This document shows, piece after piece, positions 26,593 to 35,955 of a DNA stretch of 64,000 bases. This DNA comes from Paenibacillus sp. FSL R5-0517. GTDB taxonomy: Bacteria > Bacillota > Bacilli > Paenibacillales > Paenibacillaceae. The stretch covers positions 1,054,001-1,118,000 of the forward strand of contig NZ_CP150235.1 in assembly GCF_037974355.1 (NCBI RefSeq). The letters are read 5' to 3'. A program made the translations under genes and the position numbers. Position 1 is the stretch's first letter, and each line of letters opens with the position of its first letter. Under the pieces are notes generated by a model that did no database searches, was not told the DNA's origin, and saw only the letters and a program-made list of their open reading frames with translations.

Positions 26593-26602
26593 CAAACGTT
26601 TG
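26593..26602. promoter_or_regulatory. Distal CAAACGTTTG site
   Basis: The same 10-bp palindrome occurs at 27861-27870 and 27998-28007 in the ABC transporter promoter. This third copy lies 28 bp beyond the 3' end of the LacI gene and 1.27 kb from the others. It may be an auxiliary operator. Confidence 0.4.
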
Positions 26603-26629
26603 CATTTCTACACGGATGCTTGAAATGAA

Positions 26630-27664
26630 TCAATTTAACGGTGGTTTTGGTTTGGAAAAGAGTGAGGATTCACGCACAATCAGACGATGGGGAATAATGA
26701 CCGGATTATGAGGCTGTGGTTCCCCGCTTAGAATTTTCAACAAGACCTGAACGGCTGTATAGCCCAGCTGATAGGTTCCAATGTCTATAGAGCTTAAGGG
26801 TGGTGAAGCCAGCTCCGATAAAGCAATATTGTTAAAACTGACCACGCTGATATCCTCAGGCACCAGATAATGAAGCTCGGCAAGAGCTCTCAGTACCCCG
26901 AAGGCCACATTGTCATCAATGACAACGATTGCGGTGGGTCTGTTCGGCAAGGACATGAACAGCGACATCGCCCTGAATCCACTTTCCTGTAGAAATTCAC
27001 CTTCCACAATCCAGTCACTATCGGCATCCAGCCCGGCTTGGGCAAGCGCTTTTTGGTATCCTAGCATGCGATCATGCGATAACGTAATGTCCGGTGGGCC
27101 GCTGACAAATCCGATTCGCGTATGCCCTTGGGCGATCAGATGATGTGTCGCATCATAAGCAGTCTGTACATTATCGTTATCCACCATGGGGGCATTGGGA
27201 TGAGCTTCGCTGCGACCGATTAACACAAAAGGAAACTTTTCCGCTTCCAAAAATGAAATGATGGGATCGTCTCGTTTGGACCCAAGCAACAGAATGCCAT
27301 CCACTCTGCGACCATGAACAAGACGGGAGATCGCGTGCAGTTCATTGTCTGATGAAGTTTCAGTGGTTAGCAGCAATTCATAATTCATACGGGTGGCATG
27401 TGTAATAATACCCCGCAGCAGTTCCCCGAAAAAGTAATTCTGAAACAACTCTTCAGCAGGACGCGGAAGCATAATGCCAAGGGTATGGGTCGTCTTGGAA
27501 ACCAGGCTCTTCGCCATGATGTTGGGATGGTAGTTTAATTCTTTCATGATTTGCTTCACTTTGAGAGACGTCTTGGTGCTGATTCTGGGATGGTTGGAAA
27601 TCACTCGTGACACTGTAGAAGGGGAAACACCCGCCAATTTGGCAATATCCTTGATCGTAATCAT
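26630..27664 (-). CDS. LacI-family regulator of the alpha-glucan locus
   Basis: The 344-residue regulator has the LacI headpiece (ITIKDIAKLAGVSPSTVSRVISNHPRIS), hinge helix NIMAKSL and a sugar-binding core with VDGILLLGSK and MVDNDNV. ATG 27664 is chosen for AAGGGA about 8 nt upstream and for the family start; an in-frame start 69 nt further up is not supported. It is divergent from the maltodextrin-type ABC operon. CAAACGTTTG palindromes in the shared region are its probable operators, so it should release the operon when maltodextrin or cyclodextrin is present. Confidence 0.92.
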   Translation of the reverse strand: MITIKDIAKLAGVSPSTVSRVISNHPRISTKTSLKVKQIMKELNYHPNIMAKSLVSKTTHTLGIMLPRPAEELFQNYFFGELLRGIITHATRMNYELLLTTETSSDNELHAISRLVHGRRVDGILLLGSKRDDPIISFLEAEKFPFVLIGRSEAHPNAPMVDNDNVQTAYDATHHLIAQGHTRIGFVSGPPDITLSHDRMLGYQKALAQAGLDADSDWIVEGEFLQESGFRAMSLFMSLPNRPTAIVVIDDNVAFGVLRALAELHYLVPEDISVVSFNNIALSELASPPLSSIDIGTYQLGYTAVQVLLKILSGEPQPHNPVIIPHRLIVRESSLFSKPKPPLN

Positions 27665-27860
27665 GTAAAAAATCCCTTCTGAACAATCGTATAAATATTC
27701 TCCTATGGTAATCCAAAGGATACGATAAATCAATTGCTAACTGCCACATATGGGTTGCACAGGAAGTAAAATAAAGGAAGAAAGAGTCTGAACAAGAAAA
27801 TAGGAAATTACTGTAGGTAGAAGAGGTAAATTGGTTAAAATTGAGCAAATATGGCTTGTG

Positions 27861-27870
27861 CAAACGTTTG
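27861..27870. promoter_or_regulatory. LacI-type operator 1
   Basis: CAAACGTTTG palindrome, flanked by GTG and TGC, overlaps the proposed -35 region of the ABC transporter promoter. Confidence 0.7.
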
Positions 27871-27897
27871 TGCAAAGAAAGTTAGGTATTGTATGAT
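27868..27897 (+). promoter_or_regulatory. Probable promoter of the ABC importer operon
   Basis: TTGTGC at 27868-27873 and TATGAT at 27892-27897 are 18 bp apart. Operator 1 overlaps the -35 element and the cre site lies just downstream of the -10. Confidence 0.5.
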
Positions 27898-27907
27898 GTG
27901 ATTGTTA

Positions 27908-27921
27908 TTGTAGCGCTTACA
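27908..27921. promoter_or_regulatory. cre site (CcpA)
   Basis: TTGTAGCGCTTACA is, on the minus strand, TGTAAGCGCTACAA, a near-perfect catabolite responsive element. Its position at the likely transcription start predicts glucose repression. Confidence 0.8.
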
Positions 27922-27997
27922 TCTATGAATTTACATACTTCTTGACTTATTTCCCCCTACATATTGAACGAAGGAGTCATCTTGTCTTCCATTTGGG

Positions 27998-28007
27998 CAA
28001 ACGTTTG
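27998..28007. promoter_or_regulatory. LacI-type operator 2
   Basis: Second CAAACGTTTG, 137 bp downstream of operator 1 and 102 bp before the first gene. The pair could support looping or a roadblock. Confidence 0.65.
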
Positions 28008-28109
28008 TACAAAAGTGAACATGGAATGCAAAACCTGACAACATACGCAGACAAAAGGGTGAAAAGCGCGAACATTGTTGGACCAAGCAGAGGGAAGGGG
28101 ACATTTTAC

Positions 28110-29396
28110 ATGAGAAAATGGCAAGGGGCAACATTGTCCGTCATGATGGCTTTCACACTGGCTGCATGCGGGGCTGGAGGCGGAAGTCCATCTCCAACTA
28201 CGGCAGGTGAAAATCCGGAGGAAGTGGTAGAGCTGACAGCCGAGAATCTTCAACCGGAAGAAGGGGCAACCCTGGTGATCTGGGAGGACAAAAATCAAAG
28301 CAGTTTTATTGAGCAAAGAGCCAAAAAATTCGAAGAGAAGTACGGGGTAACGGTCAAAATGGAGGAGCTACCTCCAACCGATCAGGTCACCAAACTAACG
28401 ACGGATGGCCCGGCGGGTCTCGCGGCAGATGTTGTCGTTTTCCCACATGATAAGATTGGTAGCGCTTCAGAGGCGGGACTTATTCTGCCCAATGACATAT
28501 TCGAAGCAGAGACCGCAGAGAACACCAGCGACAACGCACTGAAGGCGGTAACGTTCAAGGATATCCTGTACGGCTATCCGTACAGCGTGGAGACGTATGC
28601 TCTCTTTTACAACAAAGCATTGTATCCAGAAGCTCCGAAAAACTTTGATGAGATTATCAGCTTCGCCAAGACGTTCAATAACGTGAAATCCAATCAATAT
28701 GCGCTGATGTGGGAATTGCAGCAATTTTACTATAACTATGCATTCCTGGCTTCACAGGGCGGTTATATTTTTGGGGACAACGGGATGGATAGCGCGGATC
28801 TCGGTCTGAATAACGAAGGAGCCCTGAAGGGTGGACAGTTCTTGCAGAAGCTGAAGTCGGAAGTACTGCCGCTCAAGATGGGTGACGTGAACTATGATAT
28901 CAAAAAAGGATTATTCTCCAGCGGCAAGCTGGCTATGGATATTAACGGTCCGTGGACCATTGCCGATTATCGCAATGCCGGTATTGATTTTGGCGTTGCT
29001 CCGCTTCCGGCAATTGATGGCAAACCGATGACCTCCTTCTCTGGTGTTAAAGCCTATTATGTAAATGCATTTACACAATACCCGAATGCATCGAAGCTTC
29101 TGGCAGCGTTCCTTTCCAATGAAGAGGCTCAGATGGAGAACTTTGATCTAAACGGTACACTCCCTGCGAACAAAAACGTGGCTGCTGATTCAAAGGTGCA
29201 GGAGGACCCAATCAATAAGGCGTTCTTGGAACAGTTCAACAACTCTACACCAATGCCTTCCCTTCCTGCCATGGACAGCGTATGGGGACCAATCACGTCT
29301 GCGATTACGGATATATGGGATACCGATAAGGACGTGAAGGCATCGCTGGACAATGCCGTGAAACAGATCCAGGAAAGCCTTGCTACCGTCCAATAG
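28110..29396 (+). CDS. Maltodextrin/cyclodextrin-binding lipoprotein of an ABC importer (MalE/MdxE-like)
   Basis: The 428-residue solute-binding protein carries a lipoprotein signal peptide (MRKWQGATLSVMMAFTLAACGAGG; the Cys of LAAC is lipidated). Core family features are LVIWEDKNQS, the GPAGLAADVVVFPHDKIG stretch, GYPYSVETYALFYNK and INGPWTIADYRNAG. ATG 28110 fits the signal peptide and has AAGGGG upstream; 56 further open codons upstream overlap the operators and are not coding. It is followed by two permease genes. No ATPase gene is present, as is usual where a shared MsmX-type ATPase serves sugar importers. Confidence 0.93.
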   Translation: MRKWQGATLSVMMAFTLAACGAGGGSPSPTTAGENPEEVVELTAENLQPEEGATLVIWEDKNQSSFIEQRAKKFEEKYGVTVKMEELPPTDQVTKLTTDGPAGLAADVVVFPHDKIGSASEAGLILPNDIFEAETAENTSDNALKAVTFKDILYGYPYSVETYALFYNKALYPEAPKNFDEIISFAKTFNNVKSNQYALMWELQQFYYNYAFLASQGGYIFGDNGMDSADLGLNNEGALKGGQFLQKLKSEVLPLKMGDVNYDIKKGLFSSGKLAMDINGPWTIADYRNAGIDFGVAPLPAIDGKPMTSFSGVKAYYVNAFTQYPNASKLLAAFLSNEEAQMENFDLNGTLPANKNVAADSKVQEDPINKAFLEQFNNSTPMPSLPAMDSVWGPITSAITDIWDTDKDVKASLDNAVKQIQESLATVQ

Positions 29397-29534
29397 GGAC
29401 GAACGACGAATCCGAAGATATGCATAAGAATTGTATAGATTGAACTTCATATTTACACAAAAACGGAGAGGTACAGTGTAAGCACACTTTGTTCAATGTA
29501 TACACGTTAGCAATAGGCGGGGAGGAGAGAGCAA

Positions 29535-30890
29535 ATGCAGCAGCAGCATGTCCCGGTGCCCGTTGGACCGAACAGGGAAAGACAACACCGGATGACAGCG
29601 GCTATATGTTCCATCATACTGCAAGGTCTTGGACAGCTGTACAATCGACAGTGGATTAAGGGAATTTGTCTGTTGTTACTGGAGGGAGCAGGGCTTGCGT
29701 ACCTGCTTCCTCGTCTGTCACAGGCTGTATGGGGCATATGGACACTGGGGGAAAATACACAGCGTTTTGTCAAAGTGAATGGGTCCACCGTACTTCAAAG
29801 GGGAGACCATTCCATCTTTTTACTGTTGGATGGCATTATCGTACTACTGGTGTTTTTTGTGTTTATTCTGATCTACATCCTGAATATTCGGGATGCATAC
29901 GTCACGGGAGTCGCCAGGGAAGAAGGGAAGAAGACCCTGGGCGCAGGGGCTTCGCTTCGAAACATGATGGACAAAAACTTTCCCTACCTGTTTCTGTCCA
30001 TTCCGGCACTGGGCATTCTGTTTTTCACCGTTATGCCGATTCTGTTTACGATCACGATTGCATTTACCAACTACTCAGCCCCGGATCATATTCCGCCAGC
30101 CAAACTCGTGGACTGGGTTGGCTTCAAGACGTTCAGTGATCTGATTCAGTTGAAATCCTGGAGCCAGACCTTCTATGGCGTACTGACCTGGACGGTCATC
30201 TGGGCCATTCTGGCGACAGTCACCACCTATTTTGGCGGTGTGCTTGTGGCACTGTTGATAGAACAGCGGGGCATACGCTTCAAGAAGCTATGGCGCACGA
30301 TTTTTATTTTGCCTTATGCGATCCCGCAGATCATTTCTTTGCTGCTCATGCGTAATCTGTTCAATGGCCAGTTTGGACCAATCAATACGTACATGCGAGC
30401 GTTTGGGCTGGAGGGATTACCTTGGCTTACAGATCCGTTCTGGGCGAAAGTCACCGTCATTGTTGTCAACATGTGGATCGGTATTCCCGTCAGTATGGTG
30501 CTCATTCTGGGTGTATTGACGGCCATCCCTCGTGATCTCTACGAGGCTGCCGAAGTGGATGGAGCATCCGCATTTCAGAAATTCCGAATTATTACGATGC
30601 CGTTCATTCTTTTTGCTACAACTCCGGTACTCATCATGCAGTTCGCCGGAAACTTCAACAACTTCAATGTCATCTTCCTGCTGACGAACGGAAATCCGCT
30701 ACGCGGAGATTATCAGTACGCGGGGGCGACAGACCTCTTGGTAACTTGGCTCTACAAGCTCACGCTCGACAATAACAAGTTCAATATGGCTTCAGCGGTA
30801 GGGATTATTATCTTCCTTATCATCGCTTCATTCTCCATCTGGAACTTCCGCCGCTCCAAATCATTCAAGGAGGAGGACATGATTCAATGA
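29535..30890 (+). CDS. Sugar ABC permease, MalF/MdxF type
   Basis: The 451-residue integral membrane protein has extra N-terminal helices (about 20-65 and 95-117), as in MdxF, before the six-helix permease core. The ATPase-coupling EAA loop is visible as YEAAEVDGASAFQKFRIITMPFI. It pairs with the next gene product to form the channel. GAGGAGAG precedes ATG 29535; the stop overlaps the next start by 4 nt. Confidence 0.93.
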   Translation: MQQQHVPVPVGPNRERQHRMTAAICSIILQGLGQLYNRQWIKGICLLLLEGAGLAYLLPRLSQAVWGIWTLGENTQRFVKVNGSTVLQRGDHSIFLLLDGIIVLLVFFVFILIYILNIRDAYVTGVAREEGKKTLGAGASLRNMMDKNFPYLFLSIPALGILFFTVMPILFTITIAFTNYSAPDHIPPAKLVDWVGFKTFSDLIQLKSWSQTFYGVLTWTVIWAILATVTTYFGGVLVALLIEQRGIRFKKLWRTIFILPYAIPQIISLLLMRNLFNGQFGPINTYMRAFGLEGLPWLTDPFWAKVTVIVVNMWIGIPVSMVLILGVLTAIPRDLYEAAEVDGASAFQKFRIITMPFILFATTPVLIMQFAGNFNNFNVIFLLTNGNPLRGDYQYAGATDLLVTWLYKLTLDNNKFNMASAVGIIIFLIIASFSIWNFRRSKSFKEEDMIQ

Positions 30891-31723
30891 AGACACGTAA
30901 TAATCCGCTGCGACTGGCTCTGAGTTATGTGTTATTGGTGATTATCGCTATTGTCTCCATCTACCCGGTACTCTGGATCTTTCTCTCTTCCCTGAGACCG
31001 GGTGCGGCATTGTTCAGTGAACGGTTGTGGCCCGAAGCATTCACGCTGACTCATTACGGTGAGTTATTTAATAATCCGTCCTTTATGTATGGAAGATGGT
31101 ATATGAATACGCTGAAAATTGCCTTTTTCACGATGATCTTCTCCACGTTGATGGTGACACTCGGGATGTACGCACTGTCCCGCTTCCGCTTCCGTGGACG
31201 TAAAACCATTCTCTCCACCATGCTGATTCTTGGCATGTTCCCAAGCTTTATGAGCATGATTGCGATCTATATCATTTTGCTGCAAGTTAAATTGCTCGAC
31301 ACCCACGCTGCGCTCATCCTGGTCTATTCATCCGGAGCAGTACTGGGTGGATTTATCGTCAAAGGTTTCTTTGATACGATTCCTCGCAGTCTGGACGAAG
31401 CTGCTCGCATGGATGGTGCGAGTCACCTGCGGGTATTTACCAGCATCATCCTGCCCTTATCCAAGCCAATGCTGACCTATGTGGCACTAACCAGTTTTAC
31501 CGGTGCGTGGATGGACTTTATCTTCGCCCGGCTGGTGCTGCGGACGAAGGAAAACTGGACGCTGGCGGTGGGGATGTGGGATCTGGTCAACCGGTATCAG
31601 GACAGTAACTTTACGATGTTTGCTGCGGGGGCGGTACTGATCGCCATTCCAATTACCCTGCTGTTTGTATTCCTCCAGCGATTCCTTGTTCAAGGGCTGA
31701 CAGCAGGTGCTTCCAAAGGGTAA
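30887..31723 (+). CDS. Sugar ABC permease, MalG/MdxG type
   Basis: The 278-residue membrane protein has six helices and the EAA loop DEAARMDGASHLRVFTSIILPLSKP. The length equals MdxG of Bacillus. ATG 30887 overlaps the stop of the MalF-type gene (ATGA), so the two are coupled. An 11-bp hairpin at 31774 follows. Confidence 0.93.
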   Translation: MKTRNNPLRLALSYVLLVIIAIVSIYPVLWIFLSSLRPGAALFSERLWPEAFTLTHYGELFNNPSFMYGRWYMNTLKIAFFTMIFSTLMVTLGMYALSRFRFRGRKTILSTMLILGMFPSFMSMIAIYIILLQVKLLDTHAALILVYSSGAVLGGFIVKGFFDTIPRSLDEAARMDGASHLRVFTSIILPLSKPMLTYVALTSFTGAWMDFIFARLVLRTKENWTLAVGMWDLVNRYQDSNFTMFAAGAVLIAIPITLLFVFLQRFLVQGLTAGASKG

Positions 31724-31773
31724 TGCCGTGCCATAACAGCATAGTCAGCCGCGGTAAATGCGGCACTTCAACC

Positions 31774-31827
31774 AGGCACTTCCGTAATGTCCTGTCTTTG
31801 TCGACAGCCATTGCTGCGGAAGTGCCT
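31774..31827 (+). terminator. Strong hairpin between the importer and MFS genes
   Basis: AGGCACTTCCG at 31774-31784 pairs perfectly with CGGAAGTGCCT at 31817-31827, with an inner TGTC/GACA stem. The T tract is poor (GATTCTATAT), so it may attenuate rather than fully terminate. Confidence 0.6.
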
Positions 31828-31871
31828 GATTCTATATGGGCTTGAATCATGATTAGGGAGGAACGTGATGT

Positions 31872-33158
31872 ATGGGCATAAACCCGTCCAGTGAGCCCGA
31901 GGTTATGGGATATCAACGAGGACAAGCTGCATTGCAAAATGCCAAGACTCCGCGAACGCTTTGGCGTAATGTTACCTTTCGGAGGATATTGTACGGCTAT
32001 GGTATCTCCGTATTCGGGGATTGCTTTAATGGGATTGCGATCAGTCTGTGGGTGTTACAGACCACAGGGAGTGCGAAGAGCATGGCGGCCGTACAGATCT
32101 GCAATATGGCCGTCAGCTTTCTGTTTGGATCGGTGGCGGGTACGGTTGCAGACCGGTTGGATCGCAGGAAGCTGATGCTGGCCTCGGATGTATTCCGCGG
32201 CGTCATGGCTGTACTGATTGCGATTAGCTTATTTGGTTGGCATGCGCCGTTCCCGGTGGTACTGCTGTTGCTCTCACTCTCCATGTTTTCAAGTCTGTTT
32301 CAGGCACCTGCATTCCACGCCTCAGTGGCAAGTATGGTAGGCAGGGAGCATATTCAACAAGCAACCGGAACCATTCATATGGTGGATAATCTTGCCCGAA
32401 TCAGCGGTCTGGCCGCGGCGGGCGTTGCTGTGGCTGCATTTGGAGGATTCGTCGCTATATTAATTACAGGGGCAACCTTTCTGTTGTCCGCAGTCTGTGT
32501 GCTGATGGCGGGCCACTTTCCTGAAGTACAGCGATCCGTTAGTCAGCAGACCACGTTTGTTCAGGAATGGCGCAGTTCGTTTGGCTACATCTATCGGAAT
32601 CGTCTGATTCGATCCATTGTATTGCTCAATCCAGTGCTAATCTTGTTTTTCATGTCAGCCATGATGCTGGTTCAAGTGATGGCAGTTAAGGTATGGGAGG
32701 CGAATCCGGTACAGTTTGGATTAATTGAGACCTGTATTCCACTTGGATATATGATGGGCTCTGCACTGCTGATTGCTTCGGGGAAACGATTGAAGCGAAG
32801 AGGGAGATGGGTATTTATCGGTCTGATTGTTTTAGGCCCACTCTATATTTTTTTGGCGAATGTATCCTCACCAATCATGGCGTTGCCGTTAATCGTGGGC
32901 GGAGGAGCGATGTTCGCCTGCTGTACGATGCTCACCCAAATTATGCTGAGGACAGCCGTACCGGACGAGCTGCAAGGAAGGGTCTATGGCGTCGTTGGAA
33001 CAATCACCAGTACAGCGCCTATTCTGGGATTGACTGTTGTCTCCGTATTGGCAGATCAGTGGGGGGCAGCTTCTGTGCTGCAAGGCGTGGGCATATTGCT
33101 GTTGGCCACAGGTATTCTGGCAGCCACAACATTGAAGTCGATTCGAACCTATCAATAA
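31872..33158 (+). CDS. MFS exporter, MefA/MFS_3-like
   Basis: The 428-residue, 12-helix transporter has a GDCFNGIAISLWVLQTTGSAKSM segment and the DRLDRRKLML loop between helices 2 and 3, typical of MFS_3 drug or macrolide efflux pumps. GGAGGAA lies upstream of ATG 31872. It is 148 bp downstream of the importer operon, with a hairpin between. A role in drug or sugar efflux is possible; the substrate is unknown. Confidence 0.88.
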   Translation: MGINPSSEPEVMGYQRGQAALQNAKTPRTLWRNVTFRRILYGYGISVFGDCFNGIAISLWVLQTTGSAKSMAAVQICNMAVSFLFGSVAGTVADRLDRRKLMLASDVFRGVMAVLIAISLFGWHAPFPVVLLLLSLSMFSSLFQAPAFHASVASMVGREHIQQATGTIHMVDNLARISGLAAAGVAVAAFGGFVAILITGATFLLSAVCVLMAGHFPEVQRSVSQQTTFVQEWRSSFGYIYRNRLIRSIVLLNPVLILFFMSAMMLVQVMAVKVWEANPVQFGLIETCIPLGYMMGSALLIASGKRLKRRGRWVFIGLIVLGPLYIFLANVSSPIMALPLIVGGGAMFACCTMLTQIMLRTAVPDELQGRVYGVVGTITSTAPILGLTVVSVLADQWGAASVLQGVGILLLATGILAATTLKSIRTYQ

Positions 33159-33291
33159 AACGTAGTAGGGAGTATGCATGATATGGATTGAACCACATGT
33201 ACACATCGGTAGAGAGTGGGATAGAGGTAATCTTCGCAGCTTATGAAGAACCTAAGCATTCTGGCTAAGTTAAACAAAACAAAATAAAACA

Positions 33292-33334
33292 AAACCCGGA
33301 GCATACGCTGCGTTAGCGTAACTACTCCGGGTTA
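33292..33334. terminator. Bidirectional terminator
   Basis: AACCCGGAG at 33293-33301 pairs with CTCCGGGTT at 33325-33333; inner TACGCT/AGCGTA stem. A-rich left flank and converging genes suggest use mainly by the leftward CGTase gene. Confidence 0.75.
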
Positions 33335-33352
33335 ACTTGTGGACAGAATATT

Positions 33353-35509
33353 CTATTGCCAGTTTACATTTACAGTCGCTGTACCGCTGGCTGGTGTGGT
33401 AAATGTGTGGTTGGAACCACCTTCCCACGTAATGGTTGCCCCATTTTTCTTGAAGAATTTGAACTCCAGTTGTTTACCGGCAGGAACGCTCACATCATAG
33501 TACCAAGTTGGGTAGGCGTGGATAACCTGATTGAATGCAGGCCCAATAGCTGTTGTGCCCGTACTCCAGTTGCCCAGTTCTGCCACATTACCTGTCAGAT
33601 AGATGTTCTGACCCAGTGTGGTGGAAGCGTTGTTAATGACGAATCGTACAGTGACCTGATCACCTGTAAGGATGGTGAAGTTGTTATAGGCATTGCTGTT
33701 GACGCCATTCGCAGCTACTTTCACAGCATAATTGCCTGCGGCAACAGCCGGGATCGTCACTTTGATCTGTGTATCTTCCCAGGATGCAATGGCTGCACCA
33801 GTAACGGCTGTTGTACCGAAGTATACGGTACCTTTGGTGGAGCCAAATCCACGTCCGCTAATCGTAACAACATTACCTGGTTTGCCCATCACCGGACCTA
33901 CATGTCCAATCGTTGGTGTTGTTTCGCTTGTTGTATACTGCCAGACCGCGGTTGCCCCGGCAGCAAGCGTGAATGAAGAGACGGTACCATTGGTGGAAGT
34001 GATGTTATTACCGTTCAGTGCGCCGCCTAGTACATCGGTGTAGTTGCCTGTTGGCAGTGAAGTGCTTAGATTCGCAATGCTCGCTGGTGTGGAGAGATTA
34101 CGGTTCACGGCAACAACAGCTACACTTTTGCCGAATTTGCGTTCATAGATATACACATCATTATTGATCCAGCGTTGCTGCGTGGAGCCGTAGGCAATAG
34201 CCGGATTGGATTTGCGAAGAGGGGCCAGCTTGCTGATGACGTTGAAGGCCGTTGTTGTTTTGGAGAAAGAAGGCATTTTGGCCCGATTGTCAGGGTCCCC
34301 GTTACCTGTCAGATACTGTTCGGTACCATAATAGATGGCAGGTACGCCGCGTGAAGTCAGCGTGAACGCCAGCGCCTGTTCCAGACGACGGTTATTGACG
34401 GCACTTGTTTTGAAGCGATCCATATCATGGTTGTCGATAAACGTAACTTGATCATTTACCTGATTATAATCTGCCGCTGTGCCTGTAATCATCGAATCGA
34501 GAGCATACATGTTGGATGTGTTATCCCGGAAGACGTTACGTACGGCAGAGTTAAAGCGGAAATCAAGCAGGCTCATCCCGGATTCATTGGCAAATTCCGT
34601 GTTATCCGCATCGGATGCAGCAGATCCCAGGAACCATTCACCGAAGGTGAATACAGGTTTATGTGCATAGATAGAGGACATCCAGCTCTTTTGCCAGCCG
34701 AGAGGCATATGTTTCACCGCATCAACACGAATCCCGTCCACGCCCATATCAAGCCATAGCTTGATTGCATCTTTGAAATATTGGTCAATGGTACTGTTAT
34801 TATGATTCAGGTCAGCCAGGTCATAGAGGTTTTTGTAGATACCATTCTCCAGGGAGGAAAAATCGGAGCCGCCGTTGTGATGGAAATATCCATTTGTATC
34901 ATTTGTGTATCCGCCAACAAGATTACCGTTATCGTACAACTTGCCGTTCTCAGCGAAGGACGTATCGGTTTCCATGGCAGGAGACGTATGGTTCGGTGCA
35001 AAGTCAATGACGATCTTGATGCCTTTGGCATGAGCGGTTGTAATCAGATTTTGAAAGTCAGCCATCGTTCCGAAATACGGATTGGTCTTCTTGAAATCAC
35101 GTGCCCAGTAGCCATGATATGCTGTGTTGATAACGCCGCCATAGTTGATCGTGGCGAAGATATTCTCAACCGGCTGGGAGATCCACAATGCGGTAACGCC
35201 CAGATCGCTGAAATAGTTATCGTTGATTTTGTTAATCAGGCCCTGCCAGTCGCCTCCGCAATACAACTTCAGGTTGCTGCAAGTGGCATCGTAGGCAGCT
35301 CCGGTGGGATTGTTGGAAGGATTGCCGTCCAGGAAGCGGTCCGTAAAGATCTGATAGATGACGTCTGTACTGAAGTTCTGCTTGTTGGTAACTGCGGTAT
35401 CCGCATCGGCATAGATCGCGGAAGCAGGCAGATAGGGAAGTGCGCCTCCTGCAAGTAAACTGAGTGTCAGTGTTGTGCTGAGGAGTACGCGTTTGGCCAT
35501 TTGAAACAT
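33353..35509 (-). CDS. cgt: Cyclodextrin glucanotransferase (CGTase), secreted GH13_2
   Basis: The 718-residue secreted enzyme converts starch to cyclodextrins. It has a signal peptide (cleavage near residues 31-35), GH13 domains A/B/C, a D domain of IPT/TIG type (about 530-615, with [22 protein letters not shown]) and a C-terminal CBM20 starch-binding module (about 615-718). Catalytic residues are D263 (GIRVDAVKH), E291 (FTFGEWF) and D362 (IDNHD). Y229 in KNLYDLAD is the central aromatic residue favouring cyclisation. C77 and C84 could form the disulphide known in related enzymes. ATG 35509 follows GGTGGA. A cre site lies upstream at 35571. The product sequence is very close to Paenibacillus macerans-type CGTases as I recall them. 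Confidence 0.96.
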   Translation of the reverse strand: MFQMAKRVLLSTTLTLSLLAGGALPYLPASAIYADADTAVTNKQNFSTDVIYQIFTDRFLDGNPSNNPTGAAYDATCSNLKLYCGGDWQGLINKINDNYFSDLGVTALWISQPVENIFATINYGGVINTAYHGYWARDFKKTNPYFGTMADFQNLITTAHAKGIKIVIDFAPNHTSPAMETDTSFAENGKLYDNGNLVGGYTNDTNGYFHHNGGSDFSSLENGIYKNLYDLADLNHNNSTIDQYFKDAIKLWLDMGVDGIRVDAVKHMPLGWQKSWMSSIYAHKPVFTFGEWFLGSAASDADNTEFANESGMSLLDFRFNSAVRNVFRDNTSNMYALDSMITGTAADYNQVNDQVTFIDNHDMDRFKTSAVNNRRLEQALAFTLTSRGVPAIYYGTEQYLTGNGDPDNRAKMPSFSKTTTAFNVISKLAPLRKSNPAIAYGSTQQRWINNDVYIYERKFGKSVAVVAVNRNLSTPASIANLSTSLPTGNYTDVLGGALNGNNITSTNGTVSSFTLAAGATAVWQYTTSETTPTIGHVGPVMGKPGNVVTISGRGFGSTKGTVYFGTTAVTGAAIASWEDTQIKVTIPAVAAGNYAVKVAANGVNSNAYNNFTILTGDQVTVRFVINNASTTLGQNIYLTGNVAELGNWSTGTTAIGPAFNQVIHAYPTWYYDVSVPAGKQLEFKFFKKNGATITWEGGSNHTFTTPASGTATVNVNWQ

Positions 35510-35570
35510 AGTAATCCACCCTTCTCGTGAATGTAGTAGTTTAGATAAACAACCAACCTGGCTTTTGAAT

Positions 35571-35584
35571 AATAGCGCTTTCAA
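35571..35584. promoter_or_regulatory. cre site upstream of the CGTase gene
   Basis: AATAGCGCTTTCAA (minus strand TTGAAAGCGCTATT) fits the catabolite responsive element. It lies 62 bp upstream of the CGTase start. Confidence 0.7.
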
Positions 35585-35637
35585 TACAACGGAATGATAC
35601 GCAGTGGATTGAAGACTTCCCTCCTTTTGACACGCCA

Positions 35638-35675
35638 ACAACCCCGGCATCTCCTTCGGGAGTTACCGGGGTTGT
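35638..35675. other. GC-rich hairpin upstream of the CGTase gene
   Basis: ACAACCCCGG at 35638-35647 pairs perfectly with CCGGGGTTGT at 35666-35675, with an inner CTCC/GGAG pair. There is no T tract on either strand. It may lie in a leader or separate the divergent promoters. Confidence 0.5.
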
Positions 35676-35880
35676 CCTAAACCGCTCTGGTTTAAAAGCA
35701 TGGCCCTCGAGTTATGATCACAACGTTATCGTAAGAAATAATGGATCTTATGTCAATAACTTTTTTGAGAGCATTTATTTTCTATTTTTATGTTTACAAA
35801 AGCACGTTCGCGCATTAAACTATTCGCAGATTCACAATATAAGGGCTATGTATCCCGGGACACGCACGTGTGTTTTGGGA

Positions 35881-35911
35881 CAACCCCGTCTCTTCTGAGG
35901 CGGGGTTATTT
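35881..35911 (+). terminator. Terminator-like hairpin in front of the esterase gene
   Basis: AACCCCG at 35882-35888 pairs with CGGGGTT at 35901-35907, then ATTTGTATT. It lies 45 bp upstream of the esterase start, where no gene ends on the + strand, so it could act as an attenuator. A second hairpin (ACACGCACGTGTGT, about 35860) precedes it. Confidence 0.55.
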
Positions 35912-35955
35912 GTATTATGCAGTCGAATCGGGAGAAGAGAGGCGGTTGACGATCG

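Noticed and set aside
30887..31723. Search for an ABC ATPase gene with the sugar permeases
   Set aside because: None is present between 26.6 and 43 kb; the only ATPase gene in the window (46628) is FecE-like and belongs to the iron importer.
34781..35458. 225-codon frame opposite the CGTase gene
   Set aside because: Antisense shadow of a clearly conserved enzyme; no ribosome site or recognisable domain.
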